Source: Branchinecta lynchi (Eukaryota; Arthropoda; Branchiopoda; Anostraca; Branchinectidae). Taken from it: DNA of 64,000 nucleotides. The notes beneath the pieces are model-generated. The model made no database searches and was not told where the DNA came from. It saw only the letters and a list, made by a program, of their open reading frames with translations. This document shows, in pieces, positions 47,001 through 56,000 of the stretch. Position numbers and translations under genes: made by a program. The stretch covers positions 15,695,280 to 15,759,279 of the forward strand of contig JAKZAP010000006.1 in the NCBI GenBank assembly GCA_023053575.1. The letters are read 5' to 3'. Numbering within the stretch: position 1 is the stretch's first letter; each line of letters begins with the position of its first letter.

Positions 47001-50000
47001 AATCAGTTATCTAAAGAATCATAATCAACCAAAACGTGTTAAGCTGTGTTATTTGTTTGTTTGAGCTCACGTTCATCATTTAGCGTTTGAAGTTCGGACC
47101 AAAACCAAACGCTAGGTAGTGGGCCGCTTGATTTTCCATGACGCGTTTTTGTGGGGTTTCTCTCTTCCTGACACTAAAGTTTGTATAGGTAACACTATTA
47201 GATGCTGTTTCTATATAATAATAATAATAATATAACTGCAGTAAAAAGACCTTGGCCTCTATTAATTTCTCGAGACACTGCGTACACTAAAGTGAATTTC
47301 AGCCAGGTGACAATCCACACCTGCTTTAAACTGATTGATATTTTCGGCATTAACAACATTTTCAGGGAGATTATTCCAGTGTTCCACTATCCGGTTTTTG
47401 AATGAAAGACTGGAATGAACAAATCGAAGAGATTTTCGTTGACGAAGGTTCATGCAGCTAATAAACGGGCAGCTTGCAACCCAATGATTGGCGTTTGTTG
47501 TTCTGTATCTATGACTTGTTCGGTTGTTACTGGTTTTGGAGAGGGAACATATCCATGATTCGTATTTGGTTCTTTCAGGCGATGATGGAAGACAAAGTGA
47601 AAGCGACAGACTGGGAAGCAACCAACGAAGCGATCGAGGAACACATCGCGAGAGAGAGTTACATTGAATGGCTAAGGGACAATGAGAGACGATCGAAACA
47701 AACGGTATGCCGAAGCCTTAAACATCTATATTTCTCTTAGGAAAATCGTCAAAATTGTGTATAGGCCTCTGCATGCGGTACAGCAGGGAGTTAACGGGCG
47801 TCGTTTTAACACGCCTTTTTGTAGTCATCTGAGTCAACCGGAACACAGAGACAAAGTCATAATACAATTAGTTGGATGTGGTGCAGTGTCTGTCAACGTA
47901 AATATTAGCGTGTCTACACTGCTACCTCATTTATAGTTTGATAAAAAAGAAAAATGGCGAAAAACGGAAGTAGTGCTGCGCCGCGTAGGTGGGTAAGATT
48001 TTTAGAAACTCCACTTTCACTCATTTTTACTAGGCTCACATGAGTTTTTCCTTTTAATTCGCGGGTTGGCAGCATGGGGGGGGGGGGTGACATATTACGT
48101 TTGTTGTGTGTTGTGTGGCAGCAGGTCTCGGGTAACCTGCAATTCTCAGATATTTGGCTAAAAGTGACAAAAAGTCAAGCCTTTTGATGGTGCGCCATCA
48201 TACAGTTTTTAATTTTAATGAGGGAAAACCTGGAAATTCAGCAATCGAAATTACTTTAAACTGGTGGATCTGATAGAAGAGATCTGAAGACCGAGATCAT
48301 AAAAGGTAATTTCCCTTGTAGGTGGCGTAGTATTGTCGATTAACGCTGTTTATGAACTTTTTTTTTTTAGCGAACGTCGAATCCATTGAAGTCTCCAGAT
48401 ATCCGTTCCCCGCGCCACCGGGGTGAGTCTTCGACTCGACCTCCGAGCGTACCCTTGGACCTCAACGCCGCTTTGCGGAGCTCACCGAAAACTTCCAACG
48501 CAGACAAGAAACCTCACTGCTTATCGCCGCAACCTGGCCACAGCAGTAAGTCGCCCATGTTTCTAGATTACGACCCCGAACCTGGGCACAGGAGTAAGTC
48601 GCCCATATTTCTAGATTACGACCCCGATAAGTTCATCCGAAGGACTTAACAAGCTATGTTCCACTTCACAGGTGCCTGATTCCCACCTTCTGTCTTGAGA
48701 GATCCAAAAGAAAATCGTAAATCAGCCTCTGTAGTGTCGTCTTGCCTTACTGTCAGCTATTTTCGACTTCCTCCGACAAAACCTAGTATCTCCACCCGAG
48801 TAGCTTCTCAGAAAAACGCGAAAACGTTGTTTTTAAAGCTGCTTCTTTTTTCGTATACATTCAGCAAACTAACGTAGTTTTGTAAACAGTAAAGTGATGA
48901 TGCTGGTGATTTTGTTCCTGTTGAAGTGTAGGTTTGTCAGATACTAGGTTTTGGAGAATATTACTAGGTACAGCCCGAAAATAAAGTTGAGACCTTGTGA
49001 AAATACTAGGAGAGATCTAAGAAACTAAGCCTCGTAGAAATTTTTTTTATTTCATCATTGAATTCCTCGTGGTCTGATTAGGTGGGATCCACTCCTAACT
49101 AAAATTCAGTTCTTTTTTTTGTAGATACTAGGTTTTGTCGGAGGGTAGCCGTTTTGTTCAGTATACTCATTTCGGGATGTATCTCAGCTCGCTTCTAGGG
49201 TCTCGTTTCCCACCGTTAATGTTTCACCGTGAGTCTGAACTTTCTAGTCTCTTTGTTGACTTTTGTCCTCAGCATTTGATCCCTTCTGAATGCGCCTCGC
49301 AGAATGACACGTAAGTCAGAAAGAAGAGATCAAGCTAGCATAATAAAGGTTAATATTCCAATGTTGTTGATATCGGAAAATAACATCGAGACGACCATTT
49401 GAAGTACCGTAACTGAGCCGAGGTTGAGGTGGTTTATGAAATATATCAACTGAGTGGAGTACCAAGTAGTATCTACTGTCTTTACGTTGCATTCCGCAAA
49501 CTTAACAATTGTTAACAATCGTTAACTTTACTCCGGGGCGGAGGTAACTGCAGATTTACCGATCGTTAACTTTTCCCAGTTCCACAGTTGTTGACTATTT
49601 TTTAACGATGCTCAACGACCATCGTTACAAAATAGTTAACAATCGTTCAGCTCTGGAACGGAAATTGTAGGTGGGCGGAGCTTAAATTTCGAAATTAGAA
49701 ACGTGGAACGTAAAAAGTAACAACTGTTAACAATTTTGTAACGATCTTTAAGTTCCGGGATGCAACCTCAGTATGTAGTGAGAAGAGTAAATGGCCGTTG
49801 AGCTCGTCATATCTACCTCCAGAATCAACCTTCTGGGGGCAGATATGGAGTCACCTCTCTGGAGGTTGATATGAAGTCATATCCTCCGCTAACGTCTTGT
49901 GACCGTGAGTCATGGGATAATATGCATTGCACTCGAGATAAGCTATGACGAATTACCAGCTGGTAAAAATCTAAACTTTTGGAGAGAGAGAAACGGGTGA

Positions 50001-53000
50001 CAACGATGGTGCGATGGTGACGGGTTGGTGCATGGAGCCGCTGCAGGAAACAGTTTTGTGTCTCCTCTTTTGTATTAAGTCCTTTCCGCTGAGTTTGGGG
50101 CTGCTTTTTTTTTGGGATCGAAGGCTTCTCCAAATGGTCTTGTTCTTCAGTTAGTTTTATTAGTTGCATTTTTGCAGATACCATGGTATTTATAACCACG
50201 GTAACTGGATGTGAAAGTAGTCGTTTTTGCAGTTACTGTGGTATCTGATATCATGTTCTTTTCTGGAAAAACGAGAATTGTCGGATTTGCGCTTTTAGAA
50301 ATCATCCAAAAAGATATACTGATATCCATTTGACATCTAGAGTGACATTTCCCACCAATTTGACAAAAAAACTAGACTTGTGTTGTGGATGAGAAAGTGA
50401 AAGTATTTTTTCAGATATCACGATCAATCTGAATATCGGATACCATGGTACCTGGCTAGATACCACGGTAACTGCAAAAACACCTTTAGACCGTGGTATC
50501 ATATACTAATCGTAACTGCGAAAACGACTTTAGACCCTGGTATCTGCAAAAGTTGAGCTTTTGGTATGTCCCTTGTGTGCGTGCTTGGTACCAAAACAAA
50601 CTGCCTAGCATTCGATCACTTGACACCCCTTGCTCAAAGACTAGTTCCATACCCTCTTAGAGAGCTCCTCCCTAGTTGTGCGCTGTAGGAGACATCAAAC
50701 TCGAATGAGGGAAGTTTCGGTCCCTCCTTTGTGAAGTTTTTCAGCACGAATTGTGAAAAATGCGATTCCCGCTTTTGACGTAAAAACCCATATCTTTGTT
50801 TTATTATTATTAAATTGGATGACGATGTATAAATGCAGATCTGTTTGACGAGGAGACAAATATTCGGTACATTTTACTACCGCCAGAAATGTGCTTTGAA
50901 GCATAGGAGATTGATTGATTGATTGATTTAGTCAGCGTTGTGCAAGGTAGAAATCTGCTCCTGTCTGCCACGCCCGAAGCGACTGCAGATCCATTGGCAA
51001 GAAAACATGATAACCAGCCACAAGTATTTCCGGAAGAAGAAAACGATGTAATTTGATTTAAGTGGTGGTTTAGTACCGCGGTCAGGGATAAGGCTAAGTG
51101 CGCTAGCGATATTTCAACAGATAGTCACCATGGCTTCGCTGTCTGATCTCTTCTTTCTTCAGGGGATCAGTTGCCCAGCACAAGTAAGGGTGCTGACTGG
51201 CTTGGAGATTTCAAACTGGCTGAGACTTCCTCCTTTCTTAACCAGTTACCACCAGATATGTTTGGTAAGTATTTCGGTCGGTTTGTAGGAAATTGGTATT
51301 CGGAAAGTTGATCTTGCGAATCGAGAAAATAGCGGGTCCCGTCGGTTTCGCCAGGAAGTTAGTATTCTAAGTTAGGAAGTCAGCCATTTCCTCCTGTCAG
51401 TTGACTGGAACCACGACAGTCGCGACACTTCGATTACATTACAAATAATGCATAAAACTGATACGTCAGCTACGATGCTTTAGCAGCGATGATTATATAT
51501 GATGTGATTATATTACTATATTATATACTGATTATATATGTTGTGTCTTGCGCTAATTTTCATTCAGAGGTTAGCTTGTTTCAGTTTAAATAAATGGAAA
51601 ATTACTAAAAATGTTTCCCCGAGGTTATTAAGATGGTATGTTCTTCAGATAAGCCTTACGTAAATGAAAAAATAAAAGGGCTAATAATAATCCAATTGAA
51701 GTTAAAACTTCTTCGCCACGGAAAGAAAGACGAAGCGATTGCTCTCCGAAAACAGATAAAGAAAGGAATACGACGTGCTGCTTCTCATAATGGTAAGAAC
51801 AAATTAAATTGTTGAAGACAGAGCAAACTTCAGCAATGGCTCATGAAAGTTAAAGAAATTGGGGGGTCATTCTTGGTCGAACCGTTCTTTGGGGGTCGAA
51901 CCTTGCACGATAGAACCGAAGAACGACTTGATGAACCGCCCCGAGAGACAGCCAAGGAGCTTAATAAACATCTAGCTGCGATTGTTCAAACGTTCCCTCC
52001 TCTCGCAGACAGCCAACACATCCCTTAAAAAAAACAAAAGAAAAAATTCCGGAAATATCAGCGAAAGAAATGATTACAAAGTTAACTCCCAAAAATCATA
52101 AACAAATAAAAAATATAATGCTGATAAGAGGCTTTTGCGCCTTTTACTTCTCAAAAACACACACACTCATTTAGAGACAAATTTTAATGCCAGAAATCCA
52201 ACTAAATCCAGACTTTGCGGAATTTTTTAGAAAGAAAACATGGCATCCAGATGAATGCTATCTATAGCTTTTTTAAATTCGTTCTCCGTCTCTGCACCAA
52301 CTACATCTTCTGTTAGGGGGTTCCACGGGACTGCCACTCAATCCCCAAATGCCCAATGACTAGTGTCCTTGCCAAAGCTTGAATGAACAGTTTTTGAAAC
52401 GGTGGTTCCGTAGCTGCTTATTTTCGTTCAGCACAACCAAGTTCTCAGCCGGAAGTTTGTCGTAGGCGTCATGGCACAGCTTGTACATCTCAGTCAGATT
52501 TCCGCGGTTAAGTCGAAGCCAAGGTTAAGTCGGCCAATGTGGGAATTCGAAGTCGACGCAGTCTCTCTTCATACGGAAGATTCTTAAAGGACCCCTCGTA
52601 CTATTTACTTTTCAACTTACAGTATCTTAAAATGTTTGAATACTTTAAAAGCTTGTGCTTTCAACAAATAACCCACGGTTTTGGCTGTTTAAGCCTTTTC
52701 CGAGACCCGTTGACTTGTAGCAAAAACATGGAAACAATTTACATAACCGGTTTTTCTGATGGAAACAATTCTTGCAGACAGCCGTCTACAGCGTGGTACA
52801 CATGGAAGGTAGTAAAACACGGCAAGTGAGAAAATCAGCGTGGTTTTCTTAGTGGGTTTAGAATGTACAGTACGAAATTGGGGTCTCCGGGCTTAAAAAT
52901 GTATGGAGTAATTCTGGAAGTAAGTTGCATTAGTATTAAAAGGTGAGACAGGTCCTTTAAGAGAAAGGGGAAATTTTGTGATCCGTCGCTGCACATTCAT

Positions 53001-56000
53001 CTATTATGACAGTTAATTTTCTTTAAATCCTCGTCTGCTTTCATAAACCCAATTCCTCCTGAAATCTCCGTTACACTTATTAAATTACTTGGGGCAGCCG
53101 ATATGAAGTGGGATGCCCGTGTTCAAAACATCCTCAAACAAGCTTCCCCTTCGGTTTCCCTCTTAAATCATGATAAAATTTCTTGACCTCTAAAATCTCC
53201 TCCAACTTTATTGTCCATTTATCCGGTCACTATAAGAAGTATGCATATCCACACTGACCTTGTTTGTCGTGACAACAGATTAGACATCAGAATTGTTGTC
53301 TTGTGTGTCTGTTGAAACCGCGCATCCTTGTGTTGTCGTTATGAAACTTCTGACAGTGCAGTCTGCAGAGGCGTTACTAGCCAAAATGTTTGGGGGGTGG
53401 GGGGCAAGGCATTTACCGGCTGCCTGATAATTTTTAACGACTGTTTTCGCAGAAAAAGGACTGTTTTCAAGAAAAACGACAGTTTTCAAGAAAAATGACA
53501 GTTTTCAAGAAAAACGACAGTTTCGAGAAAAAAAAGTCGAACGATTTTCAGAAAAAACAATTCTTTTGACAAAAATCAACTGTTTTTCAGGAAAACCGAC
53601 TGTTTTCGTGAAAAAAATCAACTGTTTTGCTCGGTTATTTTACTGACTGGCCGACAACATTGGAGGGAGGGAGCGTCCCCCCCCCCCCTCCCCCCTGTCG
53701 TAACGCCCCTTGCAGTTTGGCATTTCGGGCTCACTTCTGAGATGTTTATAAGATAGAAAATAAGCAAAAACGAACGCATAGAATGATAATTGGAGAAGGG
53801 AAGGTTCCTAACCACTATCTACATTCGGCACCAAGTATGTTCCCCGATTATGTCCCGTCCTCCCCGAAACGTACTCACCCGTCCGCAACAGACTACGACG
53901 CGACAAGTCCTAAGAAGTTCCCAAATTGACCTTTACTTTACATACAGTCTTTACAAAGCACGAAAGATATCGAACGAGTTTTGTTCCAAGTCGTGCTGAG
54001 CCGTGCGACAGCCAGTAAAACTAGTCGTTGGTATTGTTGAATTTCTTGGTTTTAGTTTTTGAACCTTTAGTAACATTTTGAGTTATTTTATATAAGTATC
54101 CCAATGAAAATACGTTTGACGTAAAGGTGAACATTCAGTGGACGTTCATCGCGTTCGGTTAACATGATGCGAAAGAATAAATCTTTATCTTTCTTTGTTC
54201 TTATCAATATACTAATAAATGATTTTACTAATGTTTTCAAGGATTCCCTGACAATTTGGATGCCGAAAGAGTTTGAATTGAGCAATGTTTATATGTGTTT
54301 TGCAGAGGCCAATGGCATATTTTGTTAATTGTATTATGATTGTTATTGAAATGATAAATTGACTGATTATATATGTATATATTTTACTGTTTGACGTAAA
54401 TGTTTGACGTTAAGTTCAAATTTAGCGCATGCGCTGTGGAAGTTACCATTGGTGAATAAAACTCTACTCTACTTATCCCCTATGACCGTTTCCCTTGGAC
54501 GAATTTCGCAACGGTTCTGCGGGATTGGCTCATTTGGAGCATCTGTACCTTGATCGACTAGCGCCCTAGGACAACTCAGCAGATCCATATTTCTATCACA
54601 CTGGAATTGCGGGGTAGGTTCAAGGTTTTAATTACACTTCTGTATAAAATCATAATAAATATAGGGTCAAGCCGGAGACACTAGGTCGATTGACAAAAAT
54701 CCGGTACAATATAAAAGAAAACTATTTTACGTATAACTAATTCCCCCCAAAAATGTTAATAATTCAATGACTCACCACTAGACGGTAACCCGCCTCACAA
54801 ACCCAGCGACACTCAGCAAGAACAACCGGAAAACACGAAAAAAAAAAAATAATGCGCAAGCAAGGGTAACCGATGGCCGTCAACTTATCAGGACCCCACC
54901 CAAATTTATAACCAACAAAATAAAGATTTGCTTTAATTTTTTGAATTTATCGTTGATTCTTGAATGTATTTATAAGTAAGAATGAAGTTGCCTTTTTATA
55001 TTTGGAATAGATTTCTGCAATCGATATATGGTAGATAATGATGCCATGAACCCATGATAGAAAAATATGGTGAGTAGTCAACGGAAGCACTTCGGTGGGC
55101 CCGGGAAAGAGGGGGCATTCAGAACTAATAAACAAGGGTATAGCTAGGGTCATCGCCTGTGGCTCCGTTAGGTGGACGAACGAGACTTTACAAACTCAAC
55201 GGGCGTTGAGGCATGACGATAGAGTGATAAGTTTTAATTTTTGTTAGTTATCTTCTCTGTTATTATTCTGGAGTCCATTATGTTGGTGTTTTTAGTCCTT
55301 TAGACTTTTGAATTTAAAATGTCCCTCGCTTTTTTATGGCTTTTAAGACCTTTTGTTCGGATTCGACTGTTCAGGTTTTCCTTTGACTGTTGGTTTGCAG
55401 AAAGGGAGATTCTGTCGTACTCTTTGACTTTTGTCATGCGCCTGGACTGACGAAAAATGGTGGTGATGCGGGTCGTCTTTAGCCCGAAGATACCTTATAA
55501 GACTCCAGACGAACACCCAGGGGTTTGAAAATTATTAATAGACAAAGGCCGAAAGAAAATTCAAAGACGAACGGCGATCGTAATCATCATGTCTGTGTCA
55601 AAATTAAACTGTTTGATTGTAGCACTCTTGATCTTATCATAGCAAAATAACACTAGAGAGTAGCTCCAAGACCTATGCTTTCCATGGTTTGCAAATGGAC
55701 CGTACTCGTAGCGCCGCCCACTGCGCTTGTGGCATTAAAAGCGAGACAGACTTGCGGGCTTAGAAATTTTTCAGTAAAGCAAAGGTGCGGTCTGCACACA
55801 CCAAGGAAACAAAGGAGGCTGTATAATTTTTTTTGCAATTTTCAGAATATGAAGCTACCGGAGCCAGCGCTGGTGAACGACTGAATGAGTTTCAATACGG
55901 ATGTTCTCTATTGCTAGTGATGATAGCATCGCTGCTTTTTGAGTGTGTGTCGATTTTGTTAAGTCTCGGCTCTACCCAGAGCAAAAGAATGCTAGGGAAT

